Of a stretch of 64,000 nucleotides of DNA, positions 26,711 through 35,699 are shown piece after piece; position 1 is the first letter of the stretch, and each line of letters begins with the position of its first letter. The DNA is from Streptomyces werraensis. Its GTDB lineage: Bacteria > Actinomycetota > Actinomycetes > Streptomycetales > Streptomycetaceae. The notes under the pieces are model-generated. The model worked only from the letters and a program-made list of their open reading frames with translations, was not told the DNA's origin and searched no databases. The position numbers and the translations under genes are program-made. The stretch is taken from the NCBI GenBank assembly GCA_014656175.1, contig BNBX01000001.1, positions 372,001 through 436,000 of the forward strand, given 5' to 3'.

Positions 26711-27964
26711 ATGAGCAACTCACTCGCCGAGTCCGGCGCCCAGGGTCCCGCCGCGCCGGGCAGGAAACCTCACGCAACCGACACCCGCGGCCCGTTCCAC
26801 GGACCAGCGGCCCTCTGGCTGGCCCTGATGGCCGGCCCGCTGTCCTTCGGCATCGCGGGCCCCGCCCTGGTGCTGGACGACGCGGCGCGGGACCTCGACG
26901 TCTCCACCGGTGCCGTCACCTGGACGGTGACCGCGTTCGGCTGGGGCATAGCCGTCGGGACGCCGCTGCTGGCCGGGCTGCTCGACCGCCGGGGAGCTCG
27001 CGCCGCGCTCACCACGTGCGGTCTGCTCGTCCTGCTGGGGGCGGGCCTGGTGGCCGGGATACCCGTCCTGCCGGTGCTCGTCCTGGGCACCGCCCTGATG
27101 GGCCTCGGCACGGCCGGCCTCACGGCGACGGCCATGAGCCTGGCCGGCTCGCCCCGCGCCATGGGACTGGTCACCGCCTCGCTCGCCGTGGTGGGTTCGA
27201 CGGCCCCGCTGGCCGGTTCCCTCGTCAACGACCTGCTGTCCTGGCAGGCCACCCTGGCGCTGCCCGTGCTGAGCGCCGTGGCCGTGCCGTTCGCCGTGGC
27301 CCGGTGCGCGCCCGGCGCCCCGGTCACCCGGGAGCCGTTCGACCCGCTGGGCGCGGTGCTGCTGACCGCGCTGGTCACCGCGCTGGTGTTCGTGCCCCAC
27401 CAGCCCCTGGCCGCCGGGGTCTGCTCCGTCCTCGCCGCGGCGCTGCTGGCGGCCCAGGTGCGCGCACGGCCGCGGGGTTTCGTCCCCGCCGTCCTCCTGC
27501 GCAACCCGGGCTTCCTGGTCGCGGCGGGTCTCGCGCTGTGCCTGGCGGTGGTCAACTTCGGCATGATGTACGCGATTCCGGAGCGGCTGGAAGACCACAC
27601 GTCGTGGTCCACCAGCGAGATCGGCGTCGCCATGGTGTGGCCGCTGCTGCTGGGCGGCGCCCTGTCCTGGTTCGTCGTGGCGGTCTCGGCGGCACGGGCG
27701 GGACGCCGGTTCGTGATCACCGCGCTGGTGGGTCTCGCCCTCGCGGGAGCGGTGCTGGCGGCCGTCGGCACCTCCCCCGCGGTCCTGCTGGCCGCTCAGG
27801 CCCTGACGTCGATCGCGGCCGCCTCGGGCCAGGGCGCGTTCGCGGTGCACGCCACCTCGGCCGTCCCCGACGCCGAACGCCCCACGGCCATCGGCCTGTT
27901 CAACCTCGCGTATCTCCTCGGTGCCGCCTTCGGCCCTGCCATCGTCTCGCTCCTGTCGCTCTGA
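26711..27964 (+). CDS. MFS transporter (probable exporter)
   Basis: This 417-residue integral membrane protein has about 12 hydrophobic segments, MFS features such as VTAFGWGIAVGTPLLAGLLDRRGAR, and a short hydrophilic N terminus. It resembles proton-driven drug exporters, and its place at the cluster's edge suggests export of the product or self-resistance. The ATG has GGGAGCACCG before it. The substrate is unknown. Confidence 0.88.
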   Translation: MSNSLAESGAQGPAAPGRKPHATDTRGPFHGPAALWLALMAGPLSFGIAGPALVLDDAARDLDVSTGAVTWTVTAFGWGIAVGTPLLAGLLDRRGARAALTTCGLLVLLGAGLVAGIPVLPVLVLGTALMGLGTAGLTATAMSLAGSPRAMGLVTASLAVVGSTAPLAGSLVNDLLSWQATLALPVLSAVAVPFAVARCAPGAPVTREPFDPLGAVLLTALVTALVFVPHQPLAAGVCSVLAAALLAAQVRARPRGFVPAVLLRNPGFLVAAGLALCLAVVNFGMMYAIPERLEDHTSWSTSEIGVAMVWPLLLGGALSWFVVAVSAARAGRRFVITALVGLALAGAVLAAVGTSPAVLLAAQALTSIAAASGQGAFAVHATSAVPDAERPTAIGLFNLAYLLGAAFGPAIVSLLSL

Positions 27965-28300
27965 CCGCCGGCGGACTCGATCCTGGCGTGGGGGCACACC
28001 CCACGGGTGTGACGGCACGCACCCGTTTTGCGGAGTCTCACCGCATACGGCAACTGGCATACTCTCGGGGGGAGTTCGTGGGGGTCAGCGAGCCGTGAGC
28101 CTGCTCGACCGGCAGGGTGGCGGTCCGCAGGCCCCCAGGCCGCCACACGGGGGAGCGGCTGTGGTTCTCGGTGCGCGGGCGCGGCTCAGCGGAATGCACG
28201 CGGGTGTCGTCCTGTTGCACCGGTGGAGCCGCGGCCCGTGCGACTCGCCCTCGTGCACCGTCACTGCCAGCGCTGGGGAATCGAGACACCGGAGGACCTC
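27965..28300. other. Intergenic region upstream of the PucR-type regulator
   Basis: The 336 nt contain a hairpin shortly after the MFS stop (GTGGGG...CCCCAC, about 27990-28010) that may act as its terminator, and a CATACT box at about 28059 that could be a -10 element without a clear -35. The regulator's frame stays open through much of it, but no good start was found there. Confidence 0.4.
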
Positions 28301-30247
28301 GTGTCGGGGACGAAGGACGAAGCGGTGGCGGCTGTGCTGGCCCTGCTGGACCTCCTGGCCGGTGAAGGGCCGGCGAACCGGTTCGACGCCGTGGTCGAGG
28401 AGGCGCGAAGACAGGGCGTGACCGGCGCCGACCTGCGCACGGTGGAACGGATCAAACGGCTGGCCCTGAGCATCCAGGCCCGGCTCGAGCGCCGGCAGCA
28501 GCGGAGCGCCGCCCTCGCCACGCTCGTCGACACCGCCTCCGATCTGGCGAGCCCGCACACGGTCGAGGACACCCTCAAGATCATCACCCGCCGGGCGCGG
28601 CTGCTGCTCGGCGTCGACGTCTCGTGGGTCACCCTGCCCGCCGCCGACGACGACGGGGCGTTACGGCTGCACTCGCTCGACGGTCACGTCACGATGCTCA
28701 ACACGCAGCTCCGATTACCGGAGGGAGCCGGTCTCGCGGCCGCGGTACTGGCACACCGCGCGCCGCTGTGGACCTCCGACTATCTGACGGACGACAGCTT
28801 CCGGCACGCCGCCGAACTCGATCAGTGGATCGACGCCGAGGGCCTGCACGCCGTGCTCGCCGTGCCGTTGAGCCGCGGCACCGCCTTCGCCGGATCGCTG
28901 CACGTGGCGGACCGCAGCGTGCGCCACTTCTCCGCGGACGAGATAGCGCTGGCGAACATGCTCGCGGAGATCGGCGGTGTGGCGCTGTCACGGGCCGTGT
29001 ACCTGGACGAGACGCTCGCGGAGATGTCGGCGCTGCGGGACCGGCTGTCGCGCGCCGAGGCGGACCTGGCCGACGCACGCGGGCTCATCGAGGCCCAAGG
29101 GGCGTTGCTCGCCCTGGTGCTCGACGGCTGTGCCCCGCAGCTGCTGGTGGAGGAGTGCCACATCAGACTGAGGGCTCCGGTGCTGCTGTGCGGCCCGCAC
29201 GGTACGACGATCGCCGTGTCCGGTGATCTGACCGGGCGCGGCGAGGAGTTCACTCCCGCCGAGAAGGCCACCGGTGTCCTGCTGGATCCCGCCCCCGTCC
29301 TGCTCCAGGACGGCATCTGGTCCGTGCCGGTCCTCGCCGGCGGTCACCACCTGGGCGCCTTGTACGTCCAGGCCGGTCCGGCCCTGACCGCCGGCACCGC
29401 GGCACTGCTGCGGTACGCGGCGCGCGTCGTCGCGGTGCTGCTGTCCCTGCAGGAGGGCAAGGCTCCTGTGGACGGGCGCGTCCGGGACGAACTGCTCGAA
29501 GACCTGCTGCTCAGTGTGTCCCGCCCGCAGGATCTGCTGGAGCGGCGCGCCCGCCGGCTGGGCATCGGACTCGACCAGCCGCACGTCGTCGTGATCGCCC
29601 GCGTCGAAGGGGGTGCGCAGGCACACGCGGTGAGCCGGGCATCGGCCTGCGCACGCCGTCTGAACGGACTCCAGACGACACACGAGAGCGACATCGTGCT
29701 GCTGCTGCCGGGCACCGACCCGGGCGCGGCCGCCCGGACGGTGCACGACGAGCTGGCGTCCCTGTCCGGCAGCCCGCCCACGGTCAGCGCTTCCGGACCC
29801 GTGTCGGACCCCGGAGCGGTCCTCCACGGGTACCGGGAAGCGTCCCGCTGCCTGGACGCGATGACCGCCCTGGGCGCCGCGGGAACCTCCGCCTCGGCTC
29901 AGCAGCTGGGGTTCCTGGGGCTGCTGCTGTCGGACCACGGGGACGCGGACAGATTCATCCAGAGCACCATAGGAGCCGTGCTCGACTACGACGAGCAGCG
30001 GCTGACGGAACTGGTCCGCACTCTGGACGCCTACTTCGACACCGGCGGGAGTCCCACGTACGCGGCCGAGCAACTCCACGTGCACCCCAACACCGTGGCC
30101 CGCCGGCTGGAGCGCATCGGTGAGCTGATCGGCCCGGACTGGCAGAAGCCCGAACGCGCCCTGGAGATCCAGCTCGCGCTCCGCATGTCACGGATACGGC
30201 GTGTGCTGCGGGAACGCGACGAGTCGGCCGGCGATCAGGACGCATAA
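28301..30247 (+). CDS. GAF/PucR-type transcriptional regulator with two TTA codons
   Basis: The 648-residue protein has an N-terminal helical part, a GAF-like sensor (about residues 85-240), a linker, and a C-terminal PucR helix-turn-helix (LVRTLDAYFDTGGSPTYAAEQLHVHPNTVARRLERI). GTG 28301 is chosen for GGAGGA just upstream. TTA codons stand at 28661-28663 (codon 121) and 28715-28717 (codon 139). Such codons need the bldA tRNA and often mark developmentally timed regulators. Its 3' end overlaps the convergent DDE gene by 13 nt. Confidence 0.88.
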   Translation: MSGTKDEAVAAVLALLDLLAGEGPANRFDAVVEEARRQGVTGADLRTVERIKRLALSIQARLERRQQRSAALATLVDTASDLASPHTVEDTLKIITRRARLLLGVDVSWVTLPAADDDGALRLHSLDGHVTMLNTQLRLPEGAGLAAAVLAHRAPLWTSDYLTDDSFRHAAELDQWIDAEGLHAVLAVPLSRGTAFAGSLHVADRSVRHFSADEIALANMLAEIGGVALSRAVYLDETLAEMSALRDRLSRAEADLADARGLIEAQGALLALVLDGCAPQLLVEECHIRLRAPVLLCGPHGTTIAVSGDLTGRGEEFTPAEKATGVLLDPAPVLLQDGIWSVPVLAGGHHLGALYVQAGPALTAGTAALLRYAARVVAVLLSLQEGKAPVDGRVRDELLEDLLLSVSRPQDLLERRARRLGIGLDQPHVVVIARVEGGAQAHAVSRASACARRLNGLQTTHESDIVLLLPGTDPGAAARTVHDELASLSGSPPTVSASGPVSDPGAVLHGYREASRCLDAMTALGAAGTSASAQQLGFLGLLLSDHGDADRFIQSTIGAVLDYDEQRLTELVRTLDAYFDTGGSPTYAAEQLHVHPNTVARRLERIGELIGPDWQKPERALEIQLALRMSRIRRVLRERDESAGDQDA

Positions 30248-31440
30248 CCCAGTTCGGCGTCGCCGGTGTCGCCCAGGGCCGCCAGGACGTGCGCGGCGGA
30301 CGCGAGGGTGACGTGACGGTGCCAGCCGCGGTAGGAGCGTCCGGCGAAGTCGCGGATCCCCACCTGGTCGGCCCCGTGGACGAGGTCCTGGTCGACCCGG
30401 GAGATCATCCCCCGCAACCGCATCAGGAACGCGGGCGGAACCGACGTCAGGTCGGTCAGCCACACCTCCCGCGGCCGGCGCCGGTCGTTGTTCCCCAGCC
30501 CCAGCAGCAGCAGGTCACCGTCCCCGCGGCCGGCCCGCCGGCCCGCGGGGGCGGGCAGCGCCACCCGTACGGCGGTGACGAGCCCGGAGCACCTGACCCC
30601 GTCGCCCGGCCACACCACCGGCCGCTGCAGGCCGCCGCTCGCGCTCATGATCTGGTGCACCGGCCTGGGGGTGGTGTCGAAGCCCTTCAGCGCGGGGTCC
30701 CTCACCGACAGCCGCAGGGAGTCGTTCACCCTGAGCATCATCTGTGTCCCCCGGCCGAGGAGTTGCGACACCGTCGAGGTGATGTCACCGCCGCGGGCGT
30801 CCATCACCAGCGGGCGGGACGGCAGCCGCCAGGCCGCCGTCTCGAGAAAGGCCCGCAGTGAGCACTCACCGAGGGTCTCCGCCGACGCGTCGTCCGGTAT
30901 GGACGCGCGGCGCCGACGGTCCTCGGCCAGCCAGGCCGGGGAGAGCTGGAGCCGCCAGTTGACCGGCACGCTCGCCTCCTCTCCGACCGCCCATACGCCC
31001 ACGGCCTGCTGGGCGTTGAGCATCTGCCCGTGCTCCGGGAAGAAGCGCCGCTCCACTCCGACGGAGTGCCGCCCGGCCTTGGGGATGACCATGGGCCGCA
31101 CCACCCACGCCTGTGGCGGGACCACGCTCACCGTGTACCAGGCCAGCGCCCGGCGCACCGGACCCCATTCCCAGCTCGAGTCGCTGATGAAGTGGTGCAG
31201 ACTCTGCTCCGTCGCCTGTCCCCCGGCAAGCGCGGCGATGTTGCGTATCGATTTGCGTCCCCTCACCTCCAGCAAACCACGTATGTAGTCCATGCCCTTG
31301 CGACGTTGGTCGCTGCGGGGCAGGGAGGCGAACAGCCGTGAGCACATCTCCGGCAGCGATACGTTGCACGGAGGCGCGTACGGCAGTTCGTGCCTGGTCG
31401 GACTCTGCGCTTGGTCAGGGCTCAGTGCGACCACACTCAT
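30235..31440 (-). CDS. IS701-like DDE transposase homologue, probably catalytically dead
   Basis: The 401-residue protein aligns with IS701-family transposases (PKAGRHSVGVERRFF, VNWRLQLSPAW, FAGRSYRGWHRHVTL). The first catalytic Asp block, usually DDTGFPKKG, reads RPMVIPKAG, and the glutamate before GLDHFEGRSWRGWH is not conserved (QVGIRDFAGRS). No terminal inverted repeats or target duplications are evident. ATG 31440 with GGAGAG 8-9 nt upstream. It is therefore more likely a domesticated DNA-binding protein next to a cluster than a mobile element. Its function is unknown. Confidence 0.78.
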   Translation of the reverse strand: MSVVALSPDQAQSPTRHELPYAPPCNVSLPEMCSRLFASLPRSDQRRKGMDYIRGLLEVRGRKSIRNIAALAGGQATEQSLHHFISDSSWEWGPVRRALAWYTVSVVPPQAWVVRPMVIPKAGRHSVGVERRFFPEHGQMLNAQQAVGVWAVGEEASVPVNWRLQLSPAWLAEDRRRRASIPDDASAETLGECSLRAFLETAAWRLPSRPLVMDARGGDITSTVSQLLGRGTQMMLRVNDSLRLSVRDPALKGFDTTPRPVHQIMSASGGLQRPVVWPGDGVRCSGLVTAVRVALPAPAGRRAGRGDGDLLLLGLGNNDRRRPREVWLTDLTSVPPAFLMRLRGMISRVDQDLVHGADQVGIRDFAGRSYRGWHRHVTLASAAHVLAALGDTGDAELGYAS

Positions 31441-31795
31441 GGAACGGACTCTCCATCGGGAGTAGACGATGACGGTCCGAAGGGCTGCCCGTTCACTGTG
31501 CGGCAGGCGGGGTTCCCGTCCCAGGTACAGCGAGCACAGGACTTGTGACGGACCGCGGTGGCCGGGCCACCACCGCCTCCCCTCCTGCGCGCGTCCCTGT
31601 CCGGAGCGCACGGTTCGGACGGTGTCCGGACCACCGTCCTGGCCGGCCGGCGGCTCCGCGCGGCCCGGTGCGGGGCGACCTGACGAAGTAGCACCGGCAT
31701 CGGGCGCGGGGCGCCGCACGCGCGTCACCATGGGATTCCACGACGCGGCACACCCCCGGGGACCCCGGTGTGGTCCCGCTACCAAGGAGGACACC
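31441..31795. other. Divergent intergenic region
   Basis: These 355 nt lie between the DDE-like gene (minus) and the DsbA-family gene (plus) and must hold both promoters. I see no gene, IS end or strong hairpin. This is my best estimate of the junction between accessory and core DNA. Confidence 0.4.
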
Positions 31796-32503
31796 ATGAG
31801 CGCTGCCCCTGAACCACGGCCCGTCACCGTCTGGTCGGACCTGGGGTGCCCCTGGGCCACCCTCGCCCTCCACACGCTGCGCACCGCGGCCCGGGCACGG
31901 GAGCAGGACCTCCTGATCGACCACCGGGCCTTCCCGCTGGAGTTGTTCAACCACCAGCCCACGCCCAAGTACATCGTGGAGCCGGAGATCGTGGTCATCT
32001 CCGCGCACCGTCCCGACCTCGGCTGGCGTCCGTGGGCCGGGAAGGAGTACGACTACCCCTCGACGATGCTGCCCGCGATGGAAGCCGTGCAGGCCGCGAA
32101 GGACCCGTCCGTGGGCGGCCTGCGCGGCAGCGACGAACTGGACGCCGGCCTGCGGCACGCGTTCTACGTCGAGAGCCGGTGCGTCAGCGTTCCCTCCGAG
32201 ATCCTCGACGTCGCCGCGGGGTGCGAGCACGTCGACGAAGAGGCCCTGGCGCGCGCTCTCGAACGCGGCGCCGGCCGCGCGGAGATCTACGAGCAGTTCC
32301 GCGTCGCCCAGGGGCCCGGCATCCAGGGCAGCCCTCATCTGTTCGCGCCCGGCGGGTACGCGGTCCACAACCCCGGCGCGCACGTCCGATGGACGGGCGA
32401 CCCCGACAAGGGGGGCCTGCCCCGCCTCGACCGCTACGACCCGTCGTGGGCGGAGGAACTGCTCGACCTGCTGGCCGGGGGAAGGCAGCCGGCCGATGCC
32501 TGA
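31796..32503 (+). CDS. DsbA-family thioredoxin-fold protein
   Basis: The 235-residue protein has a DsbA/FrnE-like thioredoxin fold with SDLGCPWA in place of CxxC, so only one active-site cysteine remains. Later blocks (GIQGSPHLFAPGG) fit the cis-proline region. Such actinobacterial members are thought to act in thiol-linked oxidoreduction or isomerisation, possibly with mycothiol. No signal peptide is seen. AAGGAGG lies 5-6 nt before the ATG. Confidence 0.85.
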   Translation: MSAAPEPRPVTVWSDLGCPWATLALHTLRTAARAREQDLLIDHRAFPLELFNHQPTPKYIVEPEIVVISAHRPDLGWRPWAGKEYDYPSTMLPAMEAVQAAKDPSVGGLRGSDELDAGLRHAFYVESRCVSVPSEILDVAAGCEHVDEEALARALERGAGRAEIYEQFRVAQGPGIQGSPHLFAPGGYAVHNPGAHVRWTGDPDKGGLPRLDRYDPSWAEELLDLLAGGRQPADA

Positions 32504-32744
32504 GAGGGAGCCGCGTGCCTCGAGCGCCACGTACGACCGCCTGGCGGCGGCGGCCGCGGCAGAGGGCGTGACGGTGCGGGCCTACCTCGGAAGGCTGACG
32601 GAGTGGATCGCGCCGGGACGGCCCGGACACCCTGTTTCCGTGGCGAGGCCCGAAGCCGACCTGCGGTTGGTGTCGCTGGGCATCGACGCACCGGGTTCGG
32701 ACGGACGTGGATCCTCCGGGAGCACGGCGCCCGGCTCCCCTTGA
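32496..32744 (+). CDS. Small protein with possible ribbon-helix-helix N terminus
   Basis: The 82-residue frame overlaps the DsbA-family gene by 8 nt. Residues 9-38 (SSATYDRLAAAAAAEGVTVRAY) look like antitoxin-type ribbon-helix-helix proteins, but the rest is low-complexity Gly/Ser/Pro sequence and no toxin partner follows. It could be a truncated gene. Confidence 0.35.
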   Translation: MPEREPRASSATYDRLAAAAAAEGVTVRAYLGRLTEWIAPGRPGHPVSVARPEADLRLVSLGIDAPGSDGRGSSGSTAPGSP

Positions 32745-32776
32745 GATGCCGCTCGGACGGCATGCGGCACGGAGAG

Positions 32777-33189
32777 CGGCAGACGAGTCGGGCTGTACGC
32801 CGGGTTCTGTTCCCCGGCCCCCTCGCGGGTGCCGGGGCGACGGCCATCCATCTAGGACCGGTGTTGCCACCGGCCTCGTGCGGTCCACCCGCGGACTCGG
32901 GCGGGCAGCCCTCGATCGTCCGCGCAGAAGCACCGGGGTGCTTCCTTTTGACCTTGCTCCGGGTGGGGTTTACCTAGCCGCCTGAGTCACCTCAGGCGCT
33001 GGTGGTCTCTTACACCACCGTTTCACCCTTACCCGGCGCCGGAGCGCCGGGCGGTCTGTTCTCTGTGGCACTGTCCCGCGGGTCACCCCGGGTGGCCGTT
33101 GGCCACCACCCTGCCCTGTGGAGCCCGGACGTTCCTCGGGAAGCCCCCTAGGGGGACTCCACGCGGCCGTCCGCCCGGCTCGTCTGCCG
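32777..33189 (-). ncRNA. rnpB: RNase P RNA (class A)
   Basis: Read on the minus strand, the sequence contains the conserved GAGGAACGTCCGGGCTCC block near the 5' end, ACAGAGAACAGACC, GGTAAACCCCACCCGGAG, and the 3' block GAACCCGGCGTACAGCC. The ends GGCAGACGAGCC and GACTCGTCTGCC pair as helix P1. It is the ribozyme that trims tRNA 5' leaders. About 413 nt, normal for actinobacteria. Confidence 0.96.
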
Positions 33190-34077
33190 TGCCGACCATG
33201 GTACCCGCCGGCCGGCCGCTTTCCGTTCCCGCGCGTTGGCCAGCACCGATCCGGTGAGGATCAGGACGAAGGCGGCCACCACCGTCGCGGTGAGGGCCTC
33301 GTCGAGGAAGAGCGCGCCGGCGGCCACCGCGATCGCCGGATTGACGTACGTGATCACGGACGCGCGGATCGGACCCGCCTCCTTGATCAGTTCCAGGAAG
33401 GCGACGAACGCCACCGCCGTGCAGACGACGCCGAGGGCGGCCAGCGCGGCCAGGGTCTGCGGGGTGGGGAGGACCGCGGGACGCGAGGCGATCGCCGCGG
33501 GGGCGTAGACCAGGGCGGCCAGGGCCAGGCAGGGCGTGATCAGGTGCAGCGTGGGGACGTCCTTGAGGTGGCGGTCCGCGATCAGCGGGGCCGTCGCGTA
33601 GCCGACGACCGTGACCAGGACCTCCGCGAGGGAGAGGGCGTCACCGCCGGTCAGGTGGGGGACGGTGAGGACGCCCACGCCGCCGAGCCCGAGCGCCAGG
33701 CCCGCGATCCGTCGGGGGCCGAGGGACTCCGCCCGCCCGAAGGCGCGGGACAGCAGGACGCCGACGATCGGGACGCCCGCGATCAGCAGGCCGGCCGTGG
33801 AGCTGGAGAGGTGGCGTTCGGCGTCGGTCAGCGTGTACCAGGGGCCGACGATCTCGATGACCGCGAACGCCAGCATCGGCTTCCAGTGCGCCCGCAGGTT
33901 CCGGGCGAGGCCCGCCTGGCGCAGGGCGAAGGGCAGCAGGAGGAGCGCGCCGACGGCGCAGCGGGCGAACACCACGCCCGACGGGGACACCTCGTCCACC
34001 GCCACTTTGATCAACAGATAGGGGATGCCCCAGACCACTCCCATCAGGGAGAACAGGAACCAGCCGCGTGCAGTCAT
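33148..34077 (-). CDS. EamA/DMT-family permease overlapping rnpB
   Basis: The 309-residue membrane protein has about ten membrane segments in two EamA repeats (GVVWGIPYLLIKVAVDEVSP; AFVAFLELIKEAGPIRASVITYVNPAIAV). DMT permeases export metabolites or amino acids; the substrate is unknown. The last 14 codons, encoding a hydrophilic tail, run into the 5' end of rnpB on the same strand. It starts 20 nt after the AraC gene, so the two are probably coupled. Confidence 0.88.
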   Translation of the reverse strand: MTARGWFLFSLMGVVWGIPYLLIKVAVDEVSPSGVVFARCAVGALLLLPFALRQAGLARNLRAHWKPMLAFAVIEIVGPWYTLTDAERHLSSSTAGLLIAGVPIVGVLLSRAFGRAESLGPRRIAGLALGLGGVGVLTVPHLTGGDALSLAEVLVTVVGYATAPLIADRHLKDVPTLHLITPCLALAALVYAPAAIASRPAVLPTPQTLAALAALGVVCTAVAFVAFLELIKEAGPIRASVITYVNPAIAVAAGALFLDEALTATVVAAFVLILTGSVLANARERKAAGRRVPWSARQTSRADGRVESP

Positions 34078-34096
34078 GGGAGGAGTGTCCGCCCGC

Positions 34097-34930
34097 TCAG
34101 CGCCCCGCGTCTTGAACGCTGTTGCGGTACGCCGCCGGGGTCACCCCGAGGACGCGGCGGAACCAGCGGGTGAGGTGCGCCTGGTCGGCGAACCCCACGA
34201 GGGCGGCCGCCTCCGCCGGCCGCACCCCGGCGTCCAGCAGGGCGCGGGCCCGGGCCACCCGGTACTGGGCGAGCCACGCGTACGGCGGCACACCCATCGT
34301 CGTACGGAACGCGCGGAGCAGCTGGTAGCGGGAGAGGCCGAGGTCGGCGGCGAGGTCGGCCAGGGAGGGCGGGGCGAGGAGTTCGTCGGCGAGGCGGTCG
34401 CGGACGGTGAGCGCGACGGTCCGGGCGCCGGGGAGGGCGCCGTCCTCGGCGCGGGACGTGGAGTGGCGACGGGCGAGCGCGGCGAGCAGCCAGGGCAGGC
34501 GTGACTCGGCCTCCAGCGGGTCCGGGTGGGCGCTGAGGTCGGTGTGCGTACGGCGCAGGGCGGCGGCCAGCTCCGGGTCGTGCAGGACGGGGTCGGGGAA
34601 GTACGGGAGGGCGGTGCCGAGGGTGCCGTCGCCGAGCAGGGCGGGGGCGGCGTACAGCGCCTGGTAGGCGTAGCCCTCGGGGGCGGCGGGGCCGCCGGTG
34701 TGCATTTCGCCGGGCTGCAGGACGACGATCGAGCCGGGCCCGGACACGATGCGTCCGCCGCGGTAAGCGATCACCTCGAGGCCGCCGACGGTGACCCCGA
34801 CCGTGTACTCGTCGTGCGCGTGCGGCGCGTACTCGTGCCGGGCGAACCGGGCGGTGAGCAGATCCAGCACGGGCCCGCACCGCCCCAGCCGCGCCCTGGT
34901 CCATCTGGCCTGTTCCCGCACGTTCCCCAC
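34097..34930 (-). CDS. AraC-family transcriptional regulator
   Basis: The 277-residue protein has an N-terminal cupin-like sensor (HAHDEYTVGVTVGG, GSIVVLQPGEMHTGGP) and C-terminal twin helix-turn-helices (SLADLAADLGLSRYQLLRAF; AAALVGFADQAHLTRWFRRVLGVTPAAYR). The GTG start at 34930 lacks a strong ribosome site. It is probably co-transcribed with the EamA permease and likely controls it. Confidence 0.92.
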   Translation of the reverse strand: MGNVREQARWTRARLGRCGPVLDLLTARFARHEYAPHAHDEYTVGVTVGGLEVIAYRGGRIVSGPGSIVVLQPGEMHTGGPAAPEGYAYQALYAAPALLGDGTLGTALPYFPDPVLHDPELAAALRRTHTDLSAHPDPLEAESRLPWLLAALARRHSTSRAEDGALPGARTVALTVRDRLADELLAPPSLADLAADLGLSRYQLLRAFRTTMGVPPYAWLAQYRVARARALLDAGVRPAEAAALVGFADQAHLTRWFRRVLGVTPAAYRNSVQDAGR

Positions 34931-34957
34931 GATGTCGCACCCCCGGCCTTCAGGGGA

Positions 34958-35536
34958 TCAGAGGAAGTCGGCGGTGTCCAGGTCGAAGGCGAAGGGCTCG
35001 GGGAGGGTGAGGGGCTTGCCCAGGGGCCGGGTGCGGTGCTCCCGGTACTCGTCGCCCTCCGGGTCGCCGAAGAGGGTGATCGAAGAGGTCTCGCGGTCCA
35101 CGAGGAGGTACAGGGGAATGCCGCCCCGTGCGTAGCACCGGCGCTTGGCTTCGCGGTCCGCCCGCGGTTTGGTGGGGGTCACCTCCACGACCATCGCCAC
35201 GCCGTCGCAGGGCATCCACGGGTCGGCGCCGCGGTAGAGGCGCAGCTCCGTGGGCGCGAAGGTGCCGTCCGGGATGACGTGGTTCTTCGGGCAGGCGCCG
35301 CCGCTCTTCAGCTTCAGCCCTTTGTTCCCGGAGAAGTCCATGTCGGTACGGGATCGTCTGATCACCTGCTTCATGATCAGATTGATGTAGTCCTCGTGGT
35401 CCCCGTCCGGCGGCGGCGTCACGACGATCTCCCCCTCGATCAACTCCGCCCGGAAGCCCTCCGGGGTGTCCAGGGCGAGGAACCCCTCCAGCAGGACGTC
35501 CGCCTGCGAGATCGGTTCGTGGGCCATTGCCGTCAC
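34958..35536 (-). CDS. Uma2-family putative restriction endonuclease-fold protein
   Basis: The 192-residue protein matches Uma2 (DUF820), PD-(D/E)XK nuclease fold: ELIEGEIVVTPPP, PDGTFAP, VVEVTPTKPRADREAKRRCYARGGIPLYLLVD. These are abundant in Streptomyces and their function is not established. GTG 35536 is chosen because AGGAGG ends 8 nt upstream; ATG 35527 would be three codons in. Confidence 0.88.
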   Translation of the reverse strand: MTAMAHEPISQADVLLEGFLALDTPEGFRAELIEGEIVVTPPPDGDHEDYINLIMKQVIRRSRTDMDFSGNKGLKLKSGGACPKNHVIPDGTFAPTELRLYRGADPWMPCDGVAMVVEVTPTKPRADREAKRRCYARGGIPLYLLVDRETSSITLFGDPEGDEYREHRTRPLGKPLTLPEPFAFDLDTADFL

Positions 35537-35662
35537 GTCGCGCCCCTCCTTCGGTCGCTCGCCAGACTGGACCATCGGGTGATCACCTGACCGTGGAATC
35601 GGGAACCGTCCCCTCGATCGTGGCACAGGATCACGGCCCCCGTCGGACGCCACAGCGTTCGC

Positions 35663-35693
35663 TTGACCCTGCCGCGACGTCAACGTTTCTACT
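35663..35693 (+). promoter_or_regulatory. MerR-type promoter with 19-bp spacer, leaderless
   Basis: TTGACC (35663-35668) and TCTACT (35688-35693) are separated by 19 bp, the long spacing typical of MerR-controlled promoters. TTGAC (35663) and GTCAA (35679-35683) form an inverted repeat in the spacer. The merR-type ATG is only 7 nt after the -10 box, so the mRNA is probably leaderless and autoregulated. Confidence 0.6.
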
Positions 35694-35699
35694 GGGGGC

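Noticed and set aside
30235..31998. An active insertion sequence
   Set aside because: Key catalytic residues are missing and I see no terminal repeats; the frame upstream of 31440 is unsupported extension.
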